Assembly: GCA_029960065.1 (NCBI GenBank) | Contig: JASCOF010000003.1 | Span: forward strand, 186,001-250,000 | From: Flavobacteriaceae bacterium PS02336 | Lineage (GTDB): Bacteria > Bacteroidota > Bacteroidia > Flavobacteriales > Flavobacteriaceae | DNA: 64,000 nucleotides | Reading direction: 5' to 3' | Shown: piece after piece, positions 30,049 to 37,608 of the stretch | Layout: every line of letters starts with the position of its first letter | How positions within the stretch are numbered: the stretch's first letter is position 1 | Made by a program: the position numbers and the translations under genes | The notes under the pieces: model-generated | Seen by the model: only the letters and a program-made list of their open reading frames with translations | Databases searched by the model: none | Told to the model about the DNA's origin: nothing

Positions 30049-30062
30049 CCTGTACCCTCCTG
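30049..30062 (-). promoter_or_regulatory. Candidate activator site: CAGG direct repeat, 10-bp spacing
   Basis: The minus strand reads CAGGAGGGTACAGG, about 140 bases upstream of the beta-helix/mutarotase start. It matches the site upstream of GH78 (20049-20062) in core sequence and spacing, and both are followed on the minus strand by TGTGA. This suggests one regulator for both pectin loci. Confidence 0.4.
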
Positions 30063-30197
30063 TAATATTGACTTCGAGACATTCACTTTGAAAATTCGGC
30101 TTTTAATTATCTTCTAATTTCCCAATCAAAAAAAGTTAAATTCATAAAAAATCTGTGATAAACCTCCAAAAACTGGTATTTCATAATATTTTTTTAA

Positions 30198-30219
30198 TAG
30201 ATTTGTGTAATCGATTACA
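30198..30219 (+). promoter_or_regulatory. -7 box with abutting palindromic operator (LacI-type candidate)
   Basis: TAGATTTG at 30198-30205 fits the Bacteroidota -7 consensus TAnnTTTG, though no TTG is seen at the usual -33 distance. TGTAATCGATTACA at 30206-30219 is a perfect palindrome with a central CG, the form expected of LacI-family operators. A repressor bound here would cover the transcription start of the GH28 gene. The regulator gene is not in the window. Confidence 0.5.
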
Positions 30220-30416
30220 TTAAATATTTCAATTTAAAAACGCATAATTTTATTCATTGAATAAAAATTTACAGCATAAAAAATTGAATTACCAGTAAAT
30301 CGAAAAAAAGTTCCTAAGACACTAAATCAGTAAGATGTTATGTTTCTCACTTGAATCTTAGCATCTTAGCGACTTAGAACCTCAGAACCTTAAATACTAA
30401 CTATAATATAATACGA

Positions 30417-32093
30417 ATGAAAACTAACCGAAAAACCCTTTTATGTATTGCTCTAGCCTCTTTTGCTTTGAGTTTCAATACAGTTTCTGCACAGAAATCT
30501 GCTGATACTTATAAAAATATTGAGTTTAAAATGGCTGAAGTTCAAGAACCTGTAATTCCACAATACAGTGTAAATTTAAAAGACTTTGGAGCAGTAAATG
30601 GCGGTTATGTTTTAAATACAAAAGCTTTTGCAGATGCGATTGATGCGTTGTCTAAAAAAGGAGGCGGAAAATTAATTATACCTCCTGGGATTTGGTTGAC
30701 TGGTCCGATCATTCTGAAAAGCAATATCGAACTTCACGCTCAAACTGGCGCTTTAATAAAATTCTCAACTGATAAAACTTTATATCCAATTATCGAAACC
30801 AGTTTTGAAGGTATAAATACTTGGCGATGCATCTCTCCTATTTATGGCAAAAACTTAGAAAATATAGCTTTTACTGGAAATGGTGTGTGGGACGGTTCTG
30901 GCGAAGCTTGGAGACAAGTTAAAAAAAGCAAATTGACAGACGAGCAATGGAAGAAATTTGTAGCTTCGGGTGGAGTTTTAAACGAAAAGAAAGACAGCTG
31001 GTATCCTTCTGAACAATATTTAAAAGGTGCTAAGGGTGCCGATCAGAATATTCGTCATGATTTGAAAACGAAAGAAGATTTTGAAGCTATTCATGATTTT
31101 TTACGTCCCGTTTTAGTTAGTATTCAAAACAGCAAAAGAGTCCTATTTGACGGACCTGTTTTCCAAAATTCTCCTGCGTGGAATATTCACCCTTTATTAA
31201 TTGAAGATTTAATTGTTCGAAATATAACCGTTAGAAATCCGTGGTTTTCTCAAAACGGTGATGGACTTGATGTAGAATCTTGTAAAAATGTAGTTATCGA
31301 AAATTCAAGTTTTGATGTGGGTGACGATGCGATCTGTATTAAATCAGGAAAAGACAAAGACGGACGTGACAGAGGTGTTCCTTGCGAAAATATCATTGTA
31401 AAAAACAATATCGTATATCACGGACACGGCGGGGTTACGGTTGGAAGTGAAATGTCTGGAGGAGTAAAAAACCTGCACGTTTCTAACTGTACTTTTATGG
31501 GAACGGATGTTGGTCTTCGTTTCAAAAGTACTCGTGGACGTGGCGGTGTTGTAGAAAACATTTATATCTCAGACGTTTTTATGACTGATATTCCGTCACA
31601 AGCTATTTCATTCGATTTGTATTACGGAGGAAAATCGATCGCTGAAACTTTAGCCGAAGGCGGCAATACGGTAAGTACAAAAGCGATTCCGGTAAACGAA
31701 GAAACGCCTCAGTTTAAAAATATCGTAATCAAAAATATTACAATCAAAGGCGCTCAGCAAGCGGTATTTTTACAAGGTCTTCCTGAAATGAATTTAGAAA
31801 ATATTGAAATCACAAACCTAATTGCAAAAGCTCAAAAAGGTTTTTCTATAATTGATGCTAACGGAATTAAAATCAGCAACGCTCAATTGGATATTGAAGC
31901 TAAAAATGCCTTCGAAATTTACAATACTAAAAACCTTTCCCTAAAAAATATAGAGTTTAACCCTTCTTCATCAAATGCAATTACGATTAATGGTGAAGCA
32001 AGTAAGAATATTGATTTAAGTGGTTCTTCTGCTAATTTTTCTAAGACGACTACTATTGATAAAAAAGTTCCTAAAAAAGCGGTTAAGTTTTAA
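30417..32093 (+). CDS. GH28 polygalacturonase-family enzyme, secreted
   Basis: The 558-residue product has a signal peptide ending VSAQ (residue 26). The GH28 beta-helix signature is complete: NGDGLD (residues 280-285), VGDDAICIKSGKD (301-313), GHGGVTVGSE (336-345, catalytic-region His337) and RFKSTRGRGG (368-377). These supply the three Asp residues, the His and the Lys of the active site. Family members hydrolyse galacturonan, xylogalacturonan or rhamnogalacturonan. The insert at residues 160-228 is typical of bacterial exo-acting forms, so exo-polygalacturonase or rhamnogalacturonan galacturonohydrolase is likely. It stands alone on the plus strand, downstream of the LacI-type operator candidate, and is followed by hairpin repeats. 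Confidence 0.9.
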   Translation: MKTNRKTLLCIALASFALSFNTVSAQKSADTYKNIEFKMAEVQEPVIPQYSVNLKDFGAVNGGYVLNTKAFADAIDALSKKGGGKLIIPPGIWLTGPIILKSNIELHAQTGALIKFSTDKTLYPIIETSFEGINTWRCISPIYGKNLENIAFTGNGVWDGSGEAWRQVKKSKLTDEQWKKFVASGGVLNEKKDSWYPSEQYLKGAKGADQNIRHDLKTKEDFEAIHDFLRPVLVSIQNSKRVLFDGPVFQNSPAWNIHPLLIEDLIVRNITVRNPWFSQNGDGLDVESCKNVVIENSSFDVGDDAICIKSGKDKDGRDRGVPCENIIVKNNIVYHGHGGVTVGSEMSGGVKNLHVSNCTFMGTDVGLRFKSTRGRGGVVENIYISDVFMTDIPSQAISFDLYYGGKSIAETLAEGGNTVSTKAIPVNEETPQFKNIVIKNITIKGAQQAVFLQGLPEMNLENIEITNLIAKAQKGFSIIDANGIKISNAQLDIEAKNAFEIYNTKNLSLKNIEFNPSSSNAITINGEASKNIDLSGSSANFSKTTTIDKKVPKKAVKF

Positions 32094-32379
32094 GACTCAA
32101 TTTCAAAATATAGCCCGTGGTTTCAACCACAGGCTTTATTTTTTTATCATTTTAAATAGACCAAAGACCTCAAAATCATTAACATAGAGCAACGCTCTAT
32201 GATTTTTCATACACCAGAACAATAGAGCCCTGAAAGGGCGTAAGCGATTACGTGATTATTAATTCTTACGCCCTTTCAGGGCTTTTGTTACTTTTGTATT
32301 CTTCCTTATCAATGGGCGTTGCCCAGTGTTGATGATAGGAGCCTTTCAGGCTCTTTTACTTTATGAGCTAACTTATAAG
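32094..32379. repeat. Hairpin-rich convergent gap after GH28
   Basis: It contains ATAGCCCGTGGTTTC (32110-32134) and a short AGAGCAACGCTCT palindrome (about 32187-32200). A perfect 19-bp inverted repeat starting AGCCCTGAAAGGGCG follows (32226-32244 with 32265-32283). GGGCGTTGCCC and GAGCCTTTCAGGCTC hairpins come last (about 32313-32355). Some probably terminate the converging GH28 and lactonase transcripts. No gene was seen. Confidence 0.7.
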
Positions 32380-33210
32380 TTATAAGTTGTAAAACTCATA
32401 CGCATTCTCAAACCAAATCTTATTCTGGTCTTCAATAGAAAACTTCGAAATATAATCTTCCAAAGTTTTTACAACTTCATTATAATCAGAAGCTACATTT
32501 AAAACTGGCCAATCCGAACCGAACATTAATTTATCAACTGAAAAGTTTTCAAAAATCACATCCAGATATGGTTTTAAATCTTCTGGTTTCCAATTTTTCC
32601 AATCGGCTTCTGTGACCATTCCAGAGATTTTACACCAGACATTGTCGTATTTTGCAATTTCTTCAATGCCGCTTTTCCAAGAATAGATAGTTTCTGATTT
32701 AATATCTGGTTTGGCAATATGATCGATTACAAACTTTTGATTTGGAAAATTTTTTACCAAATTTATTGCTGCTGGTAATTGGTGTTCGAAAATCAATATA
32801 TCGTAAGTATAATTGAAGGATTTTAAAGCTGCGATTCCTCTTCTGAATTCTGTTCCATACATAAAATCATCCGCTTCACCTTGAACGACGTGCCTGAAAC
32901 CTTTCAATTTTTCTTGATCTGAAAAGAATTGCAAACGATCTTCAATATTCTCATTTCGCAAATCTACCCAGCCGACAACTCCTTTTATGAAATTATTTTT
33001 AGAAGCCAAATCCAATAAAAATTGAGTTTCTTCTTCCGATTGACTTGCTTGAACCGCAACACAACCTTCAAACTGATTTTCTTTTAATAATGGCTGTAAA
33101 TCTTCTGGAAGAAAATCTCTTTGAATATTCTGCATCGTTTCGTCAATCCAGCTGTCCCTAATGGGATCAAACTTCCAAAAATGCTGATGGGAATCTATTC
33201 TTTTACTCAT
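32380..33210 (-). CDS. Amidohydrolase-family sugar lactonase (L-fuconolactonase-like)
   Basis: The 276-residue cytoplasmic TIM-barrel protein of the COG3618 amidohydrolase family has the metal motif RIDSHQHFW (His8, His10) and the C-terminal LMFGSDWPV with the catalytic Asp. Family members hydrolyse L-fucono-, L-rhamnono- or L-galactono-lactone to the free acid. The stop codon of the SDR gene upstream lies 6 bases before this start, so the two are cotranscribed. The SDR would make the lactone that this enzyme opens. The sugar is not fixed by sequence, but the FucP-type transporter in the divergent operon favours L-fucose or a close relative such as L-rhamnose or L-galactose. Confidence 0.82.
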   Translation of the reverse strand: MSKRIDSHQHFWKFDPIRDSWIDETMQNIQRDFLPEDLQPLLKENQFEGCVAVQASQSEEETQFLLDLASKNNFIKGVVGWVDLRNENIEDRLQFFSDQEKLKGFRHVVQGEADDFMYGTEFRRGIAALKSFNYTYDILIFEHQLPAAINLVKNFPNQKFVIDHIAKPDIKSETIYSWKSGIEEIAKYDNVWCKISGMVTEADWKNWKPEDLKPYLDVIFENFSVDKLMFGSDWPVLNVASDYNEVVKTLEDYISKFSIEDQNKIWFENAYEFYNL

Positions 33211-33216
33211 ATCTTT

Positions 33217-34014
33217 TTAATTAACATCGCTGATTAAAGCGCGGTCTAAATGTACGTAACCTCCATCCACAAAAACAAATTGCCCAGTAGTATGCGATGA
33301 TTTTTCTGAGATAATGAAAAGTGCTGTATCTGCAATTTCTTCTGTTTTTGTCATACGACTTTCCAATGGAATTGTTTTACTAATTTTTTTAAGGACTGCT
33401 TCGCCATCTGGCAATGTTTTAATCCAATCTTCGTAAGCAGGTGTATAACTTTCAGCAATAATAATCGCATTCGAACGAATTCCGTACTGAATCAAATCTA
33501 CCGCCCATTCTCTTGTTAAACCCAAAACGCCGCCTTTCGCAGCAGCGTAACCAGAAGTTCCGCCCTGCCCTGTTAAAGCCACTTTTGAACCAATATTCAA
33601 AATATTTCCTTTTGATTCTTTTAAGTATGGAAGTGAATATTTAGCTAAAAGAAAATAACTAACGACATTCAATTTCAAAGAATCCATAAATTCCTCGTAA
33701 GAAGCGTCTAATCCTGCGCCATCATTTACACCAACATTATTGATTATAGCATCGATTCTGCCATATTTAGCTCCGATTACTTTTACAGCATTTTCTATTG
33801 CAACAGGATCAGTTACATCAGTCTGGACAAATAAAGAATTAACACCTCTTTTTTGAAGTCTTTCTACGTATTCGAAACCTCTTGCGTTTCTGTCAACTAA
33901 AACCGGGATTGCGCCTTCATCTGCTAATCTGTTGACGATCGTTTCTCCAATACTGCCTTCTTTTCCAGCCGAACCGGAAACGACAACTATTTTATTTTTT
34001 AAGTTTAAATCCAT
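33217..34014 (-). CDS. Short-chain dehydrogenase/reductase, sugar or sugar-acid type
   Basis: The 265-residue SDR has an N-terminal cofactor motif (VVSGSAGKEGSIGE), an NNVG motif, the active-site Ser in NIGSKVALTG and a YAAAK Tyr/Lys pair 13 residues later. It lies directly upstream of the lactonase (6-bp gap). In the non-phosphorylating L-fucose and L-rhamnose routes, SDR enzymes act at two steps: aldose 1-dehydrogenase and 2-keto-3-deoxy-acid dehydrogenase. Either role fits, and with the zinc dehydrogenase next door the two could split those steps. The GKEGSIG form of the glycine motif is slightly unusual, with an inserted acidic residue. Confidence 0.85.
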   Translation of the reverse strand: MDLNLKNKIVVVSGSAGKEGSIGETIVNRLADEGAIPVLVDRNARGFEYVERLQKRGVNSLFVQTDVTDPVAIENAVKVIGAKYGRIDAIINNVGVNDGAGLDASYEEFMDSLKLNVVSYFLLAKYSLPYLKESKGNILNIGSKVALTGQGGTSGYAAAKGGVLGLTREWAVDLIQYGIRSNAIIIAESYTPAYEDWIKTLPDGEAVLKKISKTIPLESRMTKTEEIADTALFIISEKSSHTTGQFVFVDGGYVHLDRALISDVN

Positions 34015-34050
34015 TTTTGTGGGTATTTAAAGTTATATTTTTCCTCATTT

Positions 34051-34154
34051 TTGTCATTTCGACGTAGGAGAAATCTTCGCAAGAAACTCAACAAAAATTG
34101 GCGAATTTCTTGATGGAGCTACTCGTGAAGATTTCTCCTACGTCGAAATGACAA
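34051..34154. repeat. TTGTCATTTCGACGTAGG hairpin with perfect 28-bp arms
   Basis: The left arm (34051-34078) is the exact complement of the right arm (34127-34154). Compared with the copy at 20231, one base in the left arm (GTAGG for GAAGG) is matched by the complementary change in the right arm. It lies between the SDR and zinc dehydrogenase genes. Confidence 0.88.
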
Positions 34155-34175
34155 ACAGTACTTTACAATATACTC

Positions 34176-35189
34176 TTAGTCTATTTCAATTAACGCTTTG
34201 ATCACATTATTCTTAGGATCAATTAGTTTTCCAAAATCAGTTATCATTTCAGAAAAACTTGTTCTGTGCGTAATATATTTTTTCGGATCGATTTTTCCTT
34301 CTTTCAAACATTTCATTACATATTCGAAATCCTCGATTGTTGCATTTCGACTGCTCATTAAAGTCGATTCTCTTTTGTGGAAATCAGGATGACTAAAACT
34401 TAACTCTCCCTTTTGAAGTCCGACCAAAACAAATCTTCCGCCATGCGAAATATAATTAAAAGCGCTGTTCATCACTTTCTGATTTCCAGTTGCATCAATA
34501 ACCACGTTTGCCATATCGCCGTTTGTTAATTCAGCTAATTTTTGCGCAACATCATCGTTTAACGGATTAATCGTATCATCTGCATTTAGTTCTGTTTTAC
34601 AGAAATTTAATCTGTAATCGTTGATATCCATTACAATTACTTTTGCTCCGGCAATTTTAGCAAACTGAATCAAGCCAATTCCGATTGGTCCTGCTCCCAT
34701 TACCAAAACGGTATCAGTTGGTTTTACTGCTGCTCTTCTAACGCCGTGCGCCGCAATTGCTAACGGTTCAACCAAAGCCAGTTCATCATAATCTAAACCT
34801 TGACCGTGCAGTAAATATTGTTCTGGGATCGACACATATTCAGCCATTCCGCCATCAATATGAACTCCGAAAACTTTGATATTTACACAGCAGTTTGTCA
34901 ATCCGTTTCGGCACGCAACACATTTTCCGCAGTTGAAATACGGAATAAAAGTTACTTTATCTCCCGGTTTAAAACCTTCAGCATTTCCATTTACATATTC
35001 TGCAGCCAATTCGTGGCCTAGAATTCTTGGATATTCAAAATAAGGCTGAGTTCCCCCAAAAGCGTGAATATCAGTTCCACAGATTCCGATTCTTTTAATT
35101 TTCAATAAAACTTCTCCCTCTTTTGGTTCTGGAATACTGGTTTCTTTTAATAGAAATTCCTGCGGTTTTTCGCAAACTATATATTTCAT
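34176..35189 (-). CDS. Zinc-dependent medium-chain alcohol/sugar dehydrogenase
   Basis: The 337-residue MDR protein has the catalytic zinc site GICGTD and GHE (Cys38/His60 region). The structural zinc loop is C-x2-C-x2-C-x7-C (CGKCVACRNGLTNC). The NAD-binding motif is VMGAGPIGIG. It resembles sorbitol/threonine/L-gulonate-5-dehydrogenase-type enzymes. Eighteen bases separate it from the FAH-family gene upstream. In this cluster it probably oxidises L-fucose or L-rhamnose at C1, or a hydroxyl of the derived 3-deoxy acid. The family is clear; the reaction is inferred. Confidence 0.85.
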   Translation of the reverse strand: MKYIVCEKPQEFLLKETSIPEPKEGEVLLKIKRIGICGTDIHAFGGTQPYFEYPRILGHELAAEYVNGNAEGFKPGDKVTFIPYFNCGKCVACRNGLTNCCVNIKVFGVHIDGGMAEYVSIPEQYLLHGQGLDYDELALVEPLAIAAHGVRRAAVKPTDTVLVMGAGPIGIGLIQFAKIAGAKVIVMDINDYRLNFCKTELNADDTINPLNDDVAQKLAELTNGDMANVVIDATGNQKVMNSAFNYISHGGRFVLVGLQKGELSFSHPDFHKRESTLMSSRNATIEDFEYVMKCLKEGKIDPKKYITHRTSFSEMITDFGKLIDPKNNVIKALIEID

Positions 35190-35207
35190 TTTATACTTTC
35201 TTAATTT

Positions 35208-36062
35208 TTATTTTTGATATGCTACGGCTTTCTGTTTGCTTGTTCCTAAACCTTCAATTCCCAATTCAACAATATCTCCAGCTTTAATGTAAATCGGATC
35301 TGGTTTGATTCCTAAACCAACTCCAGGCGGCGTTCCTGTACTGATAATATCACCCGGAAGCAAAGTCATAAACTGACTTAAATAATGTACCAGATAAGGA
35401 ATCTTGAAAATTAGATTTAGTGTATTACTGTCTTGGTATTTTTTACCATTTACCGTCAGCCACATCTTTAAATTGTCAACATCTGCAATTTCATCTTTTG
35501 TTGCCAAAAATGGTCCAAGAGGTGCAAACGTATCGCTTCCTTTTCCTTTTGCCCATTGTCCGCCACGCTCTAATTGAAAAGCTCTTTCGCTGTAATCATT
35601 TAATAAAGCATAACCCGCAACGTAATCTAAAGCTTCTGCTTCTTCAACATAACTTGCTTTTTTCCCCACGATAAAAGCCAATTCAACTTCCCAATCTGTT
35701 TTTTCACTATTCTTTGGAATAATCAAATCATCGTCTGGACCGCACAAAGAAGTTGTTGATTTGAAGAAAATAATCGGTTCTGTCGGAATCGGAGCGTTTG
35801 TTTCTTTACAGTGATCAATATAATTCAATCCAATGCAGATAATTTTTGAAGGCCTTGCCACTGGCGAACCCAAACGTACAGAAGAATCCACTTCTGGTAA
35901 AGTAGGGTTGCTTTCTAATGCTTTTTGTAATTTCTCTAATCCGTTTTCTTCAAAGAAACTTTCGTTAAAATCGGTTACAATTGAAGAAACATCGTATCTC
36001 TTTTCTCCAATCAAAACTCCAGGTTTCTCTTTTCCGATTTCTCCAAAACGTATTAATTTCAT
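35208..36062 (-). CDS. FAH-family hydrolase (2,4-diketo-3-deoxy-fuconate hydrolase type)
   Basis: The 284-residue cytoplasmic protein has the fumarylacetoacetate hydrolase fold. It shows IGLNYIDHCKET, the metal-binding DWEVELAFIVGKKA, GKGSDTFAPLGPFL and the closing TGTPPGVGLG. The small N-terminal domain (MKLIRFGEIGKEKPGVL) is typical of the subgroup that splits 2,4-diketo-3-deoxy-L-fuconate or -rhamnonate to pyruvate plus lactate. That is the last step of the oxidative deoxysugar route, matching the SDR, zinc dehydrogenase and lactonase downstream. It is the first gene of the leftward operon. Confidence 0.85.
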   Translation of the reverse strand: MKLIRFGEIGKEKPGVLIGEKRYDVSSIVTDFNESFFEENGLEKLQKALESNPTLPEVDSSVRLGSPVARPSKIICIGLNYIDHCKETNAPIPTEPIIFFKSTTSLCGPDDDLIIPKNSEKTDWEVELAFIVGKKASYVEEAEALDYVAGYALLNDYSERAFQLERGGQWAKGKGSDTFAPLGPFLATKDEIADVDNLKMWLTVNGKKYQDSNTLNLIFKIPYLVHYLSQFMTLLPGDIISTGTPPGVGLGIKPDPIYIKAGDIVELGIEGLGTSKQKAVAYQK

Positions 36063-36459
36063 AATCGTATATTTTTAATTGTTAGTTTATTTTTTCTGAT
36101 GAATGAGTTCACCAATTGTATATTATCGTGACAATTCTGCTTTTTTCAATTTCGAAATTCATCAAAAGAGCAAAGCAAAATTAATAAATGTAAAAAACAC
36201 AATTACAAAAATACTTTTTAAAAATTAATATCCGAGATATATTTTATTTTCCGTTAATGAAAATGACTAAACTTTAAATTTTTATAACATTTTTTAGACG
36301 GTTTGTAAAAATTATATCACTAATTATAGATTTATGTAAAAAAGATTTCTTAAAAAGAAAGGATTTCTTGTGCATTTAAATCTTATTTCTACTTTTGTAA
36401 TTGTAAATTTTACATTTATTATTTCAAACGATTTCTTTACCCAAAATTCCTATACAAAA
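36063..36459. other. Divergent gene-free promoter region
   Basis: This very AT-rich gap separates the FAH gene and the solute-binding-like gene. Rightward, TTG (36368-36370), a 19-bp spacer and TACTTTTG (36390-36397) form a good Bacteroidota promoter. Leftward, TAATTTTG (minus strand, 36176-36183) could be a -7 box, but the nearest TTG has a poor spacing of 16 or 22 bp. No operator palindrome was recognised. Confidence 0.55.
36368..36397 (+). promoter_or_regulatory. Promoter of the solute-binding/CoA-transferase operon
   Basis: TTG at 36368-36370, a 19-bp spacer and TACTTTTG at 36390-36397 match the Bacteroidota consensus (TTG-N19-21-TAnnTTTG). The predicted transcript would start near 36404. 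This places the in-frame GTG at 36370 outside the message and supports the ATG at 36460 as the start of the first gene. Confidence 0.6.
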
Positions 36460-37608
36460 ATGATAAAATTAAAGGGCATAACTTGGACCCATACAAGAGG
36501 TTTGCTTCCAATGGTTGCTACATCGCAGCGTTTTACTGAACTACATCCTGATGTTGAAATTTCTTGGGAGAAAAGAAGTTTACAAGAATTTGCCGATGCT
36601 TCAATCGAAGACCTAGCCAAAAGATTTGATTTATTGGTAATTGATCACCCTTGGACAGGCTTTGGAGCACAGACTAAAGCGATTCTTCCGTTATCTGATT
36701 ATTTATCAAACGAATATATTAAAGACCAAGAAATTAATACGGTTGGAAAATCATACGGAAGTTATGTTTTTCATGATAAATTATGGGCGTTGCCAATTGA
36801 TGCTGCAACTCCTGTTGCTTCTGCCCGACTGGATCTTTTAGAAAAAAACAATTTAGAAGTTCCTAAAACTTATGATGATTTATTGGCTTTAGCGAAAAAA
36901 GGTTTAGTCGCTTTCGCTGGAATTCCCGTAGATGTTTTAATGAGTTTTTATATGTTTTGCTGTAGTTTGGGCGAAGCTCCTTTTCTTTCGGAAGAAAAAG
37001 TGATTTCTGAAACTACAGGGATCAAAGCGCTTCAAATGTTTAGAGAATTAGCGCAATTAATTGATCCTGCTAACTTTAACCGTAATCCTATTCAGGTTTA
37101 TGAGGCTATGGTTAATTCAGACGAAATTGCCTATTGTCCTTTTGCTTATGGTTATTCTAATTATTCCCGCATTGGCTACAGCCAAAACCTTTTACATTTT
37201 TATGATTTAGTAAAACTGAATGAGAATCCAATGATTTCATCTTTGGGAGGAACTGGATTAGCAGTTTCTTCTTTCAGCGAACATACTGAAACTGCGATAA
37301 AATATGCAGAATTTACTTGTTCATCACAGGTTCAGCAAAATATTTATACCGATAACGGCGGTCAGCCAGGACATTTGCAAGCTTGGAAAAGCGAAAGAAT
37401 TAATGGTGTGACGCACAATTATTTTAAAAATACACTTCCTGCATTAGAACGTGCTTTCCTTCGTCCGAGATATTACGGTCACATGTATTTCCAAGATCAT
37501 GCTGGAGATGTGGTTCGTAATTATTTGATGAATGGCGGAGAAGAATTAAAAGTATTGGAAGAAATGAATTCGCTTTACGCGGAATCTCTAAAAATCCAGA
37601 CCGTATGA
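36460..37608 (+). CDS. ABC-type solute-binding-fold protein without signal peptide
   Basis: Started at the ATG at 36460, the product has 382 residues and begins MIKLKGITWTHTRGLLPMVA with no export signal. The fold is that of group-1 extracellular solute-binding proteins: ELHPDVEISWEKRSLQEF, FDLLVIDHPWTGFG, WALPIDAATPVASARLDLLEKN, and GGTGLAVSSFSEHTETAIKYAEF. An open frame from a GTG at 36370 would add 30 residues with a hydrophobic stretch, but it overlaps the promoter. The gene overlaps the CoA-transferase gene by 4 bases. No ABC permease or ATPase is nearby. It may be a cytoplasmic ligand sensor, a carrier or an enzyme subunit working with the CoA-transferase. The function is not established. 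Confidence 0.75.
   Translation: MIKLKGITWTHTRGLLPMVATSQRFTELHPDVEISWEKRSLQEFADASIEDLAKRFDLLVIDHPWTGFGAQTKAILPLSDYLSNEYIKDQEINTVGKSYGSYVFHDKLWALPIDAATPVASARLDLLEKNNLEVPKTYDDLLALAKKGLVAFAGIPVDVLMSFYMFCCSLGEAPFLSEEKVISETTGIKALQMFRELAQLIDPANFNRNPIQVYEAMVNSDEIAYCPFAYGYSNYSRIGYSQNLLHFYDLVKLNENPMISSLGGTGLAVSSFSEHTETAIKYAEFTCSSQVQQNIYTDNGGQPGHLQAWKSERINGVTHNYFKNTLPALERAFLRPRYYGHMYFQDHAGDVVRNYLMNGGEELKVLEEMNSLYAESLKIQTV

Larger units (their letters stand above)
29909..30416. other. Divergent gene-free regulatory region (508 bp)
   Basis: It lies between the leftward beta-helix/mutarotase gene and the rightward GH28 gene. It holds a CAGG direct repeat (30049-30062), a -7-like box TAGATTTG (30198-30205) directly followed by a 14-bp palindrome (30206-30219), and a CTTAG-type hairpin repeat (about 30308-30393) in the GH28 leader. 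No credible small gene was found. Confidence 0.65.

Noticed and set aside
36370..36459. Signal-peptide-like N-terminal extension of the first binding-fold protein
   Set aside because: It starts with GTG and overlaps a good promoter; the downstream ATG gives a normal homologue-like start.
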